Source: Triglochin maritima (taxonomy: Eukaryota; Streptophyta; Magnoliopsida; Alismatales; Juncaginaceae). Taken from it: a stretch of DNA of 64,000 nucleotides. Of this stretch, positions 10,396-24,048 are shown piece after piece (positions within the stretch are counted from its first letter, which is position 1; each line of letters starts with the position of its first letter). Made by a program: the position numbers and the translations under genes. Below the pieces are notes generated by a model. It did no database searches. It was not told the origin of the DNA and saw only the letters and a program-made list of their open reading frames with translations. The stretch covers positions 27,137,621-27,201,620 of the forward strand of contig OY821784.1 in assembly GCA_963682175.1 (NCBI GenBank), written 5' to 3'.

Positions 10396-11341
10396 ATTGG
10401 TTGTCCGAAATTGTCTGAGTGCCTGGACAATTGGGTCGGTCAACCGGGCGTAAACGGTCAACCGAAAGGACATATCCAGGAGCTTTCTTTAAGATATTTC
10501 GGTAGACCAAAAGTGATGGTCGTCCGAGGAGATTTTCCAGGAGAAATTTTTGTGAGTCAACGGTCGACCGGAGCGAGACGTGGATTGCCCAAAATTTTCC
10601 AGGGAATTTTTCTCATGAATATTCGGTCGACCGTCTAGCTCACGGTTATCCGAACTTGCGTAAAACCGAATGGTCCGGTCGATCGAGTGGAAATCTTGGT
10701 TAACCAAACAACACAATTTTTGACTAAATTATTAAGAGAATAATTAGATCATGGGTTGGATTAATTCCAGATTTGATCAAACATTTTTCAGGATGCTTAT
10801 GTGGCAGATTGAGATTAATTTTAGGAGTGAAAAAGCAAGAGATCATGACTAGAGAATAGTTCTTGATGTAGGTGATTGGGAGACTATAAATAGGTCCTCT
10901 CACCCTACTTGTTTCATAAGAATGCAAAATTTTCTCTCCCTAATCTCTCCTTTAATCTCCACGAAAATTCTCTTAACAGTTTTAAGTTTTGGAGATTATA
11001 ATCTCAGGAGTTTTTAGAGGGGTTATTAGTTAGATTCTAAGCATAATTAGAGATTGATTGGCTAGCTCATTTCTCTCTAATCTTGTTTAGAGTTTGGTGA
11101 ACACTTGGAGGCGAATCGGCGGGCGATTCGACGAGCAACGAAACACTGGATCTTCTAAAAGGTTTTACAGAACCTTTGGGTATGATCCTCTCTCTTTTGT
11201 TTATTTTAATATGTGTAGGAATGCATGATATTAGAATAAACATAGACATGTGCATAAAATCAATGAAAATATGAAATCGATCATGTATGTTTGTATTAAT
11301 TTTTTAAAATATACACATACATAGAGACACGAAATCCTACA

Positions 11342-11928
11342 TTCATATTGGTCCTTCCTGAATTGCAGATGTGTCATTGAGCATGACAAACAAGTCCAAG
11401 ATGCTTCAATAAGGTCCTTTGTTTTTGCATTTCAGTAGTTTTCTCTTCCTTTTTCTTCTTTGTTACCTAAAACCTGAAATACATCAAACAAACACCCGAG
11501 TAACATAAAATTGGGGTTAACGCTCTGGCTAATAGGTCTGGAACTGCCAATTGGCTGTCTATAAGCTTTTGATTGAGCTAGAATTTGGAGGGTGGTTGTC
11601 TGGGTTGATTTCTTCATGTGTAGTGCACCCGAATTTGTTGTTGGAGTTTAGGCCCGAATCGAATTGCCAAAATACTTCTCATGATGGTGTGGAGTTTCTT
11701 GTTTTGCTAATAGGTCCTTTTTGTTTCATATCCAGGTCATTCTCTCTTGCATCTCAGTCCACGAGTCTCACAATTCAGTCATTTTTCTTGCTTTTATGTT
11801 TTTTTGTGTCTTTTCTTCTCAAACCTGTTTATTCCTTAAACTTAGACATAAAACTCGTTACGTAGCATTATTTAGGTGAAAGATAATGGATATAAGACAC
11901 AAATGTATGCATGATATGATGTCAATCA
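11342..11928 (-). repeat. Gypsy-2 3' LTR, truncated
   Basis: In minus sense it starts TGATTGACATC directly after the polypurine tract and matches the first 590 bases or so of the solo LTRs at 17365-18757 and 59483-62408. It stops at 11342, where the family A copia LTR ends. The remaining 800 bases of the LTR are not seen to the left of that fragment. Confidence 0.8.
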
Positions 11929-13190
11929 AGTACCCCCACACCTAATTTTTGCTAGTCCCGAGCAAAACCAAGAAATAGAAAAATGAAAGAAAGGAAAAAG
12001 CATACGTAAAACAAGGAAATCCTAACTCACCTAACTCACTTTCGTAGGAATCACGGTTGTACTTAGCATGTGCAACAAGCCGTTAAACCCCATTGTCGCC
12101 AAGGAGGAGTGTTGTCTCCTAAGGATTTTCAGCAGATACACCCAGAAAATCCAAACATAGATGCATTCTTCAACCTAGCAACACGACTCGAAGACATCAT
12201 TTTCGTCGATCATTGGACACGATAATTCTATGGGCCGACTCTATATAGGTAATCAGTCCATACACCTAGCCTAATGAACCATTCGTACAAGTTAGTTAAG
12301 GACTTAAGTGACAGACATTGTCAACCTTAACATCCTCAAGTGATACAAAGTTTAAAGTCCATTAAAGTTCTTATTTCTTTTTGTTTTGCTTTTTCCTTTT
12401 CTTTTTGGAGCATTATGCTATACACTAGTTGGTGTTTGATTCTCCTAGGGTCGAGTTTCGTGCATCATTTCCTGTGAGGACTTACACTATCACGTACACC
12501 TTCCCCAAAATCTCCACATAAGGCGATCCCTGCCACCCGTGTATGGGAGTTCGGTCGGTGCATTCCAAGTCAGATGACTCGAAAGTACTAGGCACTAAGT
12601 CCCTTCATACCTAATTTCCCGAGTGATAGGAGTCGTGCGAGAAGAGAGAATATTACTTATTTATTTATTATCTACATGGGAACCAAAACCCGTACACTTA
12701 AAGTTTCACAACAAGATTTTAAGGGTCCCTGACTACGACAAACTTTCTTATACTAATAGACACGAATTATTTGACTCACTAGGTTCATGGTGAACTTCTT
12801 TATTTGTTTGAGTTCTGAAACCCTATGATTACACGTCCCCCCGAGGGAAGACCGGGGTGCATCCTTACGACTCGATAAGAACTAAAGCCGGTATACTAGA
12901 TATCCTAATGCATCATGTTCAAGTCAATTTTGGGAGCTTCTCTTTTGATTGCCTCAAAATGGTTTTGCATACGCTAAACACATACACAAACCCCACAAAA
13001 CACTGTTCTTTCGCAAACACATCAGAGTTTTGAAAGAAATAGGAAGTTAAAGCACTACGACACCCAAGGACCATGACAAACAAATATATCGATATTAAAT
13101 GCAGCACACTAACATGCTAGAAAGGTGAACAAATGAAAATGAAATAAATCAAAAGACATACAAAATATGTACAACTGTGAAAACACCCCT
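11929..13190 (-). other. Gypsy-2 polypurine tract and conserved 3' noncoding region
   Basis: The tract reads TTAGGTGTGGGGGTACT in minus sense at 11929-11945, where plus-strand DNA synthesis would be primed. The 1.2 kb before it lacks a long reading frame, yet aligns over most of its length with 50470-51671 of gypsy-1. Long words such as CGTAAGGATGCACCCC, GGAAATGATGCACGAAAC and the GTCAAATAATT region are shared. It therefore belongs to the element and not to the host. Confidence 0.75.
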
Positions 13191-16056
13191 ACACCTAATC
13201 CATGTATTGCCCTCAATGTATGGCAGAATGACGTTAATGCCTGGATAGGGTGTATTAGACTAATAATGGCGGCCCGTGGTGTTCGAAGAGGCACCTCCCT
13301 CAAGAGCCGATAACTTCCTATAAATCTGAAAGGAATGTGTTCTAAAAGTTTTACTTTTCTATGTAAATTATTATGAATTGGACGTGCAAACATTTTGTTC
13401 CTTGATTATGGTATTCGTCTTTTGAAAGTGTTAAGGAAGAGACACTTTGTCCTTAACCACAGAGCTCTAAAAGATAATGACTTACATAAATCAAAAGTTA
13501 TTCACAATCATGGTAATTAACATGGAACATTAATTACCAAGATAAGATTGTCGTGTTGGTCATCGATTGTTGTAGCTCTACAAATAATTGACGACACGAG
13601 TAGATAAAAGAGGAACATATTACTTTTATATATTGAATAGACCTAACAAGTAACACATTATGGAATTGTGTTTCGTGTCATTAATGTTTTACTGTGTCTT
13701 GGATCCTAAGATATGAGACTTGCATCTTTTCACTCAAGAAGTGCTTGATTTGATTATTGTCAAAAATTATCAATTAGTATAGTGATAAAAGCAATAGTTG
13801 GTTGAACGTGACTTATACTGAAAAAGATAGCTAGTCAAAAGATTGACATTATCCATCTTAATTGAGTGGAGATATTAGTGAGCCCCTTGATAAAGCAAAA
13901 TTATAACGTGCACAATGTGATTTGAGTTAAGTTACATAGTTATAATTAGCTTAAAGAGATCAAAAATGAATATCATAAAAAGGTGACACATTTCTACTTT
14001 GTATATATTCTTAATATCATAAGGTAAGGGATAGACACAAGTGATGCACTTAGATCACTAAATGGATCGTGTTTAGTTCGAGTGGAACAAGACAACTTTG
14101 CTAATTTGGTAAGTATAATGTTTAACTAGATAGCGCTTATAGTTTGAGATATTGAGTGTTTAATATTGTTGCCAATCTAGCTTACATTCTCCTATAGGTC
14201 ACACCACAAAACTGGGAAACAAGAAGCTTGATTTTGAGTTCATATGATGTGTCGGATTTCATGTGAAAAGGGACACATGTGGTGAATCAATAAAATCAAT
14301 GTCACAAAAATTGACATAAATAGAATCATGGATAAATTCATGTGAGATGTATATATTATGGGGTGTAATAATTTAACATTACATAGGATAATATATTACA
14401 TGAGATATGGATTTGCTAAAACCCCCAAAAGTTCAAATTTTGATGGAAATAAATCCAAAATTTGATAAAGGCAAAATCAGGGTCAACACGGTAAACCGTT
14501 TTGGGTTCGGTCGACTGAGGTGTCTTAAGAACGATCAACCGAACGAATATCAGATAACGCGATTGGTTGGCTGAAATTGTGTGGAGTGCCTGGACAATTG
14601 GGATCGGTCAACCAGGCGTAAACAGTCAACCGAAGGAAAATATCTAGGAGTTGTCTTGAGATATTTTTCGGTAGACCGAAAGTGACACGGTCGTCCGAAG
14701 AGATTCGCCAAGAGAAACTTTGATGGGTCAATGGTCGACCGGAGTGAGATGTGGATCGACTGAAATTTTTCAGGGAATTTTTCTCATGTATATTCGGTCG
14801 ACCGTCTAGCTCATGGTCATCCGAACGTGTGTTAAAACCGAATGGTTCGGTCAACCGATTGAAAATTTTGTTAACCGAACAACGCAGTTTCTGCCTGAAT
14901 TATTAAGAGAATAATTAGATCATGAGTTGAATTAATTCCAGATTTGATCAAACGTTTTTAGGATGCTTATGTGGCAAATTGAGATTAATTTTAGGAGAGA
15001 AAAGTCAAAGGAACAGTGGTAGACAATAGTTCATGTTATGGGTGTTTTTTACGAGCCTATAAAAGGACCCCTCATCCTACTTGTTTAATACATGCAAAAA
15101 TTCTTTATCACCCTAACCACCCCAATTAACCGATCAGAAAATTCTCTTAGTATTTTGAGTTTTGGAGATTAAAATCTCAGGATCTTTTGGAGAGATTATT
15201 ATCTAGATTCTAAGTTTAATTAGAGATTGATTGGCTAACTCATTTCTCTCTAATCTTGTTTAGAGTTTGGTGAACACTTGGAGACGAATCAGTGGGAGAT
15301 TCGGCGCGCAACGGAACTCTGGATTTTCTGAAAGGTTTTTGAGAACCTTTGGGTATGATCCTTTAACTTTTGTTTTTTAATATGTGTAGGAATGCATGAT
15401 ATTAGAATAAACATATACATGTAATTAAAATCAATGAAAATATGAAATCGATCTTGTATGTTTGTATTATATTTTTTAAAATATACACATATATAGGGAC
15501 ACAAAATCCTATAAAATCTTCCGATTTTGGTTGGCCAAAATGACATTTTCCTGCTTTACCGCAATCTTAGATATGTCGGTGTTAAAGAGCGTTCCTGAGC
15601 TGAAAGGTGAGTTTGGGGAACTGGCTCTAACATCCTCCTCCATGTAATCAGGCACCCTTGCCTCCTGAAGGCAATGTCGATATGACGGGGTCATCTTCGC
15701 AACCTCGAGGTCGATGCCTTGACGTCGCAGCAAGCACTCAAATCGTGGTATGTCCAACATTCCACACAGTTTTGTCACCAGAGTAGGCAAACAATGTATT
15801 TCTTTAAGATTGACGTTCACCAAAACATCGAACAACGTTCGACAAATGCAGTGAGGTGAACCATCCATGAGACTATACACTATTCACAAACTAGGTGTGA
15901 AGAATGTGGAGGTCCTCTCTTGGCCCAACACATTCCTACACACCCACTTGGCTACAATGTGCACATTGGAGTAGATGTGCGCATTATGTATTCCCCCATG
16001 CGATGAAACGGGTGGCTCGCGCCCAAGCATAGATCGGTAAAAATTAATGTCATGGG
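13190..16056 (-). pseudogene. Env-like ORF of gypsy-2, middle and C-terminal part
   Basis: The minus-strand frame 16051-15519 continues the env-like frame that breaks off at 29068; only the solo LTR at 16057-29062 and one copy of its 5-bp duplication lie between. There is one in-frame TGA at 15884-15886. The frame then meets the solo LTR at 13327-15513 and resumes in 13190-13321, where it soon hits stops. In Athila-type elements an ORF at this position, after pol, is called env-like because of its place. A role in cell entry has not been shown for it, and this copy is broken. Confidence 0.55.
13327..15513 (+). repeat. Solo LTR, copia family A (duplication AAATC)
   Basis: 2187 bases starting TGAAAGGAATGTG and ending TCCTATA, where relatives end TCCTACA, so the terminal CA is mutated to TA. 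A perfect AAATC duplication lies at 13322-13326 and 15514-15518. A TATA box (GCCTATAAAAGG) lies near 15056. CGGT-NN-ACCG words fill about 14480-14870, upstream of the TATA box. It splits the env-like ORF of gypsy-2. Confidence 0.93.
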
Positions 16057-17364
16057 TGAAGAGAATGTGTTCTAAAAGTTTTACTTTTAAATGTCAATTA
16101 TTATGAATTGAATGAGAAATCATTTTGTTCCTTGTTTATGTTATTCGTCTTTTAGAAGTGTTAAGGAAGAGACTCGTGGTCCTTAACCGTAGAGCTCTAA
16201 AAGATAATGGTTTACATAAAACAAAAGATATTCGCAATCATGGTAATTAACACGGGACATTAATTACCGAGTTAAGATTGTCGTGTTGGTCATAGATCAT
16301 TGTAGCTCTACAAGTGAGTGACAATACAGGTACACAAAAGAGGAAAATACTACTTTTGTATACTGAATAAACCTAATAAGTAAAACATTATAGAATTGTG
16401 TTTTATAGTGTCATTGATGTTTTACTGTGTCATTGGTCCTTTGATATGAGACTTATATCCGATCACTTAAGAAATGACTGATTAGACTAGTGTCTTGAGC
16501 TATCGATAAGTGTAGTGTGAAGGCATTGGTTGGTTAAGTATGACTTTTGTTGGAGAAGATAGTTAGTCAAAAGATTATCATTGCCCCTCTTAATTGAGTA
16601 ATGATATTAGTGGGCCCTTTGATGAAGCAAAGTTATAATGTGCACAATGTTATTTGAGTTAAGTCACATATTTATAACTAGCTTAAAGAGATCAAGAAAT
16701 GAATACTAATACAAAGATTACACAATATTACTTTGTGTGTATTCTTAATATCATGAGGCAAGGGACGGACACAAGTGGTGCACTCCATCACTAAATGGAT
16801 CAGGTTTTTGTTCGAGTGAAATTAAGACATCTAACTAATTGGTAGCTATAATGTGTAGCTAGATACCGCTTATAGCTTGTGATATTAAACTCTTAATATC
16901 ACTGCCAACTTAGTTTAGATCCTCCCATAGGTCACACCACAAAACTGGGAAACGAGAAATGGGGATTTTGAGTTCATAAGGTGTGTCGGGTTTCAGGTAG
17001 AAAATATGACACATGTGGTGAACAAGCAAAATCAAAATTATGTTGTGATTAATAACATAATTAGAATCTAAATTAAATTCATATGTGATGTAAATATTAT
17101 GGGGTGTAATGATTTATCATTACATAGGATAATATGTTACATAAGTTGTGAACTTACTACTAATCCTGAAATGTCAAATTTTGTAGGGGTTAAACCAAAA
17201 TTTGACAAGTCTGCAGCACTGTGCAAAAACGGTCGACTGCTAAATGGTAAACGGTCGACCGAATGTTGCACGGTCGACCGAAATGTTGCACGGTCGACCG
17301 GATGTGTCTCGATCGTAACAGGGAATTTCTTCTATTCGTTTTCGGTCGACCGAAGTATATCGGT

Positions 17365-18757
17365 TGTTGAACGTTTTAATTAAACCGCAAGTGCACGGCC
17401 GCGATGAAGCGGTGGCAAGTACGGGTCGTCCTCAGGGAGGTGAGCAACCTCTTGCTTGTACGAAATCAAGTGGCAAAAAATAGGGGGAAGAAAGTTGTTT
17501 ATGCTAATCTAGACTACGCTACACTAAGAAGTATGAAATGTGGAAGAAGCAAACAAACGATGAAATAAGAACTAAGCTAAGAACAAAACAAGAATGCTGG
17601 AATTTTAGGAATGGAAAACCCCTAAGGGGTGGAGTGAGTGCACACATGCAAAAAGGTGGGTGTAGAATACATTCTTTAAGCACATGAAGGTGGTGTTTAT
17701 CAAGCATAGGAAGTGTCTAAATGTTATGGCAAAACCTATCAATCTATTCACCAACTTAGTTGATTAACATTTACATATGCAAGGTGTTTATTTCAGAACC
17801 TAAACAAGCATGAGAGATGTCTAATCATTTTGGCAAAACTCATCAAGTTATAAATTCTATCCTAAACAAGCAAGCATACATTCATGTTTAATCAACACAT
17901 TGAAATTAAAGCATTCATCCCATTCTCTAATGCATGTATGTACATCTACTCCACCCCCCAAAGGGGATGGAACTACTCACTAAACATTACACTAATTATT
18001 AAACTATGGAAAGAAAGCATATTAAAACTAAGCTAGAATTAAAAGACGATTAAACTAAAACATGCACAAACAATTAAAGAAGCATAAAACAAACAATGAA
18101 ATAAACACAAAACTTTATTGATAAAATGACTCACATTAAAAGTAGCATCCTCCTACTTTAGTGTGTGCTTCAAGGCCTCACTTCTAGTAGGAAGAATAAC
18201 CACTTAAAATATGGAGTGATTACAATAGGAGGTGAAGAGTTCTATTTATAGGCATGGAAAAAGCTAATCCGGGACAATCCCCCGATGTGGGACTAAACAA
18301 ACAGCAAAAATAGCCTAAACGAACATTAATACAAGTCCAGGAGAAATCTTGGCGGATCTGGACTAATCCAGACCGCCAATTGGCGGCCCAAAATGTCCGG
18401 ATCCAGTTGAGTTTTATTCTAGGCTTTTCTTTGTGCTTTTGGTGGTCTTTGATGCATCTACTTCGTTTGTTGGAGCTCCGACCCGAATGCAATTGCTAAA
18501 ATACTCCCCATAATTGTGTGAAGTATTCTGTTTTACTCTTAGGTCCCTCTGTCTTACGATCAGGTCCTTCTCCCTTGCATCTTGGTCCCCAGATCTCACA
18601 ATCCAGTCCTTTTTCCCAGCTTTTGGGTCCTTTTATGCTTCATCTCTTCAAACCTAATTATTCCTGAAAACTAAACATAAAACTCGTAACATAGCATTGT
18701 TTAGGTGAAAGATAATGGATATAAGATACAAATATGAGCACGAAATGATGTCAATCA
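17365..18757 (-). repeat. Solo LTR, Athila-like gypsy (duplication TCGGT)
   Basis: 1393 bases. In minus sense it starts TGATTGACATC and ends TTCAACA. A perfect TCGGT duplication lies at 17360-17364 and 18758-18762, within the palindrome array of the host LTR. A TATA box (CCTATAAATAG in minus sense) lies near 18245. The 14-base palindrome CCGCCAATTGGCGG at 18373-18386 lies about 125 bases upstream of it. Same family as the gypsy-2 3' LTR. Confidence 0.94.
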
Positions 18758-19046
18758 TCGGTCGGTCGACCGAACATTGCGATGAAATAATTTTTGTTAC
18801 GAACGGTCGACCGAGTTATGAACGGTCAACCGAAACGTGGTCTAAACGGTCAACCGAACCTCCAAACGGTCGACCGATCCAGGTGGTTTCTGCAGAATTC
18901 ATTACATCATGCATGGAATTGGTCCATAACTGATTTAATTCGTGGCTAAGATTATTTGTTAGCAAATAATGGATGGTTAGATGGAAGTTTATATGAGATC
19001 ATGGGCAAGAGGTTGCACATGAATAGGTAATTTGGAGAGAACTTAT

Positions 19047-21180
19047 TGTTGGATTTCTAGTTAAATTGCACATATATATTTTTGGAATTTTTATGCAAAA
19101 TAAGGATCAATTGCAATTTTTCTATGATTTGTTTCATGCATGCATCGGTTTGTTTCAATAACTAGTTTCAAACTTTATGAAAACAAACATGGGACTCTGA
19201 AATTCAGACCTAGAAGTTCTCTAAAACTTTTTGATGATCCGGAGATGCTGAAGAAGACAATCGTCGCTTCCCGTTGCGCCGAATGCCTCCGAGTGTTCAC
19301 CAAACCCTAAACAAGGTTCGAGAGAGAGGAGCTAGCCAATCAATCTCCAAACTAGCTTAGAATCTAGCTACAAACCCCTTCCTTAGTCTCTGAGATTTCT
19401 CCTTCCAAAGACTTAGAAACTTAAGAGAATTTTCGTGGCTTTTGTGGTGAATTAGGAGAGAAAAGAATTAGCAAAAACATCTAACATAATTAAGGAGAAT
19501 AAGGACCTATTTATAGGGTCCAATCTTACTCTCACTCATGGCTATTCTTAAGTCATGTTCTCTTGACATTTTCTCTCACAAACTAATTTAATAATGCATT
19601 ACATGTATCCACAAAACGTTTGACTAAGTTTGGAGCTAATCCAACAATCGATCAAATTAATCTCTTAATTATCAAAGGCAGAAAATCGATTGGGGTTCGG
19701 TTTACCGAGTCACACTCGGTTAACCGAATATGTCACGTTTGGTTTACCGTGCATTGGACGGACGACCGATTCTTAAGGAGAAAAATTCTCCTTAACCGAT
19801 CGGACGAACCCACGTCAAAAACCGAATGCCGTTCGGTTAACCGAAAATATCGGAACTGGACATTGTTCGGTCGACCGTTCCTGGTTTGGTATACCGAACC
19901 AGAACTCCAGGCACTTTGGTCAAGTTCGATCAATCAATTTTGACCATCCGTTCGACGTTCGGTTGACCGATCCACAAAACCTTCGGTCGACCGAACCATA
20001 AACGAATTACCAAACTTTTACCCGATTTTGCCTTTTCAAATTTTGGATTTATTTCCAACAAAATTTGAACTTTAGGGGGTTTTAGCAAATTCACAACTTA
20101 TGCAATATATTATCCTATGCAACAATAAATCATTGCATCAAAATATATGCATCTCATATGAATTTATCATGATTCTAATTATGTTATATATATCACAACA
20201 TAATTGATTTTACTTGTTCACCACATGTGTCATATTTTCTATAAGAAACCCGACACATCACATGAACCCAAAATCAAGCTTCTTGTTTCCCGGTTTTTGC
20301 GGTATGACCTATAGGAGGATGTAGACTAAGTTGACAGTGATATTAAGAGCTTAATATCACAAGCTATAAGCGGTATCTAGCTACACATTATAGCTCCCAA
20401 TTAGTTAGATGTCTTAATTCCACTCGAACGAAAACCCGGTCCATTTAGTGATGGAATGCACCACTTGTGTCCGTCCCTTGCCTTATGATATTAAGAATAC
20501 ACACAAAGTAGTATTGTGTCATCTTTGTATTAGTATTCATTTCTTGATCTCTTTAAGCTAGTTATAAATATGTGACTTAACTCAAATCACATTGTGCACA
20601 TTATAACTTTGCTTTATCGAGGGGCCCACTAATATCATCACTCAATTAAGAGGGGCAATGATATTCTTTTGACTAACTATCTTCTCCAACGAAAGTCATA
20701 CTTAACAACCTAATGCCTTTTCACTACACTCATTGATAGCTTAAGACACTAGTCTAATTAAGCACTCCTTAAGTGATCGGATATAAGTCTCATATCAAAG
20801 GACCAAGGACACAGTAAAATATTAATGACACAGAAACACATTTCTATAATATTTTACTTATTAGGTCTATTCAGTATACAAAAGTAATATTTAACTTTTT
20901 TTCGTACCCATGTTGTCACTCACTTGTAGAGCTACAATGATCTATGACCAACACGACAATCTTAACTTGGTAATCAATGTCCCTTGTTAATTACCATGAT
21001 TGCGAATATCTTTTGTTTTATGTAAACCAATATCTTTTAGAGCTCTACGGTTAAGGACCAAGAGCATCTTCCTTAACACTTCTAAAAGACGAATAACATA
21101 AACAAGGAACAAAATGATTTCTCATTCAATTCATAATAATTGACATTTAAAAGTAAAACTTTTAGAACACATTACCTTCA
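19047..21180 (-). repeat. 3' LTR of the family A copia element
   Basis: Starts TGTTGGATTT and ends ACCTTCA on the plus strand. It contains CGGTTAACCG, CGGTTTACCG, CGGTATACCG and CGGTCGACCG words between about 19695 and 19998. A hairpin AAGGAGAA/TTCTCCTT lies near 19775-19795, and the TATA box (minus sense CTATAAATAG) at 19507-19516. Matches 26511-28645 over its full length. Confidence 0.95.
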
Positions 21181-21191
21181 ATCTCCCACTT
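21181..21191 (-). other. Polypurine tract, family A copia
   Basis: AAGTGGGAGAT in minus sense directly abuts the 3' LTR. This is the usual copia plus-strand primer position. Confidence 0.85.
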
Positions 21192-21541
21192 GTTATCAAA
21201 GTTTTCTTTCACATACATTCTCAATGTATAAAACATTAATAACTAGGGTAACCTTCTCAAATCACCTATCAAGCCAATCCACATGGATCCTTGGATCCTT
21301 GGACTCGAAATATATTTCGTCTCTTAGCTTGGTATGAGGGTTTGTTGAATGGATCAGTTGTGTCACTATTGTGTCCACCCATTTATTTATTTTGTCTTTC
21401 ATTGGTGGTTGAGTTAGCCATAGTGATATTACTCCTAACTACACTAGCTCATACCTCCACCTTTGATAATGATGACGCATCATCATTCCAACCTCCTATT
21501 GTCAAGAATCCCTATGAGAATTGCATCAAAATAGCCCTCGA

Positions 21542-23644
21542 CTATTTTCTCATTTGTCCTCCATAAACAAGAACCTTATCTTTAGTCCGGTTAATGTACT
21601 TCAAAATATTCTTGACCGCAATCCTACGATTAGGACTTGCGTTGGATTGGTGACTACTTGTCACGTTTAGAGCATACGAGATATTGAGTCTTGTGCAAGT
21701 CATCGTGTACATGGTCCTTCCTTTTGCCAAAGCATAAGGGATACCTTCATGTACTCCAAGTCTTTGCGTGATTGAGCACGCTTAGACTTCTTGAGTTGCA
21801 CACCTATACTCATACTTATTGGCACATTGTCCATATCGGAATTGTTCACCCTGAACATTTCCAAGACCTTGTCAATATATGCCCGTTGACTGAAGCCAAT
21901 GAGTCTACGGGATGTATCTCAATGTATCTTGATTCTCAAGATGTATTGAGCCTCATCCATATCTTTTCATTGAACATGCCGATTTCAATGAAATTTCTCG
22001 TTTGCTAATGCTAAGGTATATGATTGCTCATGAGCAATATGTCATCGACATATAAGATCAGAAGTACTACATGGCTCCCACTAATCTCCTTGTACATACA
22101 AGGTTCTCCTTTACTTTGAATGAAGTGAATCTTCTTCACCTCTTCGTCAAAGCGTTTGTTCCAACTCCTCGATGCTTGCTTCGATCCATAAATTGATCTT
22201 TGAAACTTGCATATCTTCTCGTTATTCTTTGGATCATCAAAACCATGAGGTTGTACCATGAACATATCCTCTTCCAAGTTCCCATTAAGGAACGCCATTT
22301 TGATATCCATCTTCCATATTTCACAATTGTGAAATGTGGCAATAGTGAGCATAATCCGAATAGATTTTAACATGGCAACCTCTCAAAAATTTCATCAAAG
22401 TCAATTTCTTGAATTTGAGTATAACTTTTGCTACAAGCCTTGCTTTGTAGGTTGTTAAGTTACTATCTATGTCTATCTTCCTCCTAAAAGCTCATTTATA
22501 CTAAATGACATTTTCTCTTGAGGAAGGCAAATCGAGTTCCATACTTGATTGTCATACATGGATTCTATTTCGGATTCCATGGCCTTAAGCCATAGTCTGG
22601 AGTATTCCCTTTCCAGTGCTTCTTCGAAGGTCGAGGGATCTTTGGTATCTAGTACCACGATCTCATGAAGTCCCGCATACTTATTGGGTTTCTTCCTTTC
22701 CCTCGTCGACCTTCTCTATTCTTTGGTTCTTCTCATGTCTCTCGAACTTCTTCCATAATTTCTTGAGGAATAGGTTCACGTTCGACTCTCGAACGTACAC
22801 TGGGTGGGGATGATTGAGATTCTCTCACAATTTCTTGTAAGGATCTCTTGCTCATGCTCCCACTAACCAAATGAATTTCGGCTGGGCCTTCATGATTTTG
22901 AATGCAACAATCACATCATGATCTTGTAGAGTATCTTGAGTTTCCCCAAGCTTAACTCTACTCCCACTACTTTTCTCTCTTTTCCAGAAATTCTAGAAAA
23001 AACTATATCTCTCTCTACAATCTTTTGATTGGAGGTGATACACCAAAGGTAGTATCCTCTTGTCACACGAGGATAACCTATAAAGAAGCACTCATCTGCT
23101 TTTGGTTAAAGCTTGGTCGACATCAATTTCTTGACGTAGACCTCACAACCCCAAATCTTGACAAATTTGAGCTTAAGTGTCTTTCAACTCCATAACTCTC
23201 AAGCCATTTTCTCCACGGATTTGGATGGAACATTATTTAGTGAGTTCGTCATTATTTGTAGTGCATAATTCCAAAAGTAAATAGGCAATTTAGATTGACT
23301 TATGATTGATCGAACCATGTCGAGCAATATCCTATTCCTACTCTAGGAATGAGTCAAATTAGGTATCCTAAGCACTCACCCCTATGAACCTTTCGTAGAG
23401 ACTGGATATTCTTGTTGAGTCGGTTCACTACTTCATCCTTGAATTCTTTGATCTTGTCAAAGAATTCACTTTTGTTTCCCATTAGACAAATGCAGCCATA
23501 ATGACTATAGTTGTCCGTGAACAAAATGAAGTACCTTAAACCGTCTCTTGCACTTGTACTCATTGGACCACATACATTGGAATGCATCATATCCAATAAG
23601 GCACTCAATTTCGCTCCTTTCTTCTTGAAAGGTCTCTTGGTCAT
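21542..23644 (-). pseudogene. Copia pol remains (integrase, RT, RNase H)
   Basis: Minus-strand fragments in several frames. Integrase core: 23644-23354 with HSNVCGPMSTSARDG and FILFTDNYSHYG, continuing with shifts to a KIWGCEVYV-like segment near 23160. RT: 22658-22011 with KMDIKMAFLNGNLEEDMF and the YVDDILL catalytic motif intact. RNase H side: 21730-21542 with TCTRLNISYALN and KNILKYINRTKDK. Stops and shifts separate them. The protease core and the integrase zinc finger are missing between gag and 23644, replaced by a short repeated filler. Not functional. Confidence 0.85.
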
Positions 23645-24048
23645 TTACATTCCGATATCATTAAGGCACTCATTAAGGCACTCATATTCCAATAAGGCAC
23701 TCATATCCGATAGTGTTACAAGAGTGTATCATTCACGTGAGTTATCTTAGTTCCTTTTGTTATTGTTTGTTTGAGTTTGTTTATTATTCATTTCAAGCAA
23801 ATAGAAGTCATTCCAAACGAATGTATTTGCATAGAGAATTCCATTCTTCGATATAAACAAGCAAGAATTAAAATATTTATTAAAATTTATCCATATCTTA
23901 AACTTGATACAGAAATGTTCTTGCTAATCGAAGGCACATAACAAACACTCCTCAAAACATAAATTTAAATCATTAGACTATTGAAGTTCCATAGAACCTT
24001 GTACACTCTTCAATATCTTCTCGTTCTCAACGAGTTCCTTCCTATCCT

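Larger units (their letters stand above)
8603..11341 (+). repeat. Family A (copia) LTR, 5'-truncated, plus sense
   Basis: This matches the second half of the family A LTR at 13327-15513, starting at the point equivalent to 14285 and ending in ATCCTACA at 11341. It lacks about 960 bases of U3. A family B solo LTR with its 5-bp duplication is inserted at 8884-10395, so the native length kept is about 1.2 kb. CGGT-NN-ACCG words lie on both sides of the insert (8805-8870 and 10435-10690). A TATA box (GACTATAAATAGG) lies near 10883. Together with the pol fragment to its left it forms the remains of one plus-strand copia element. Confidence 0.8.
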
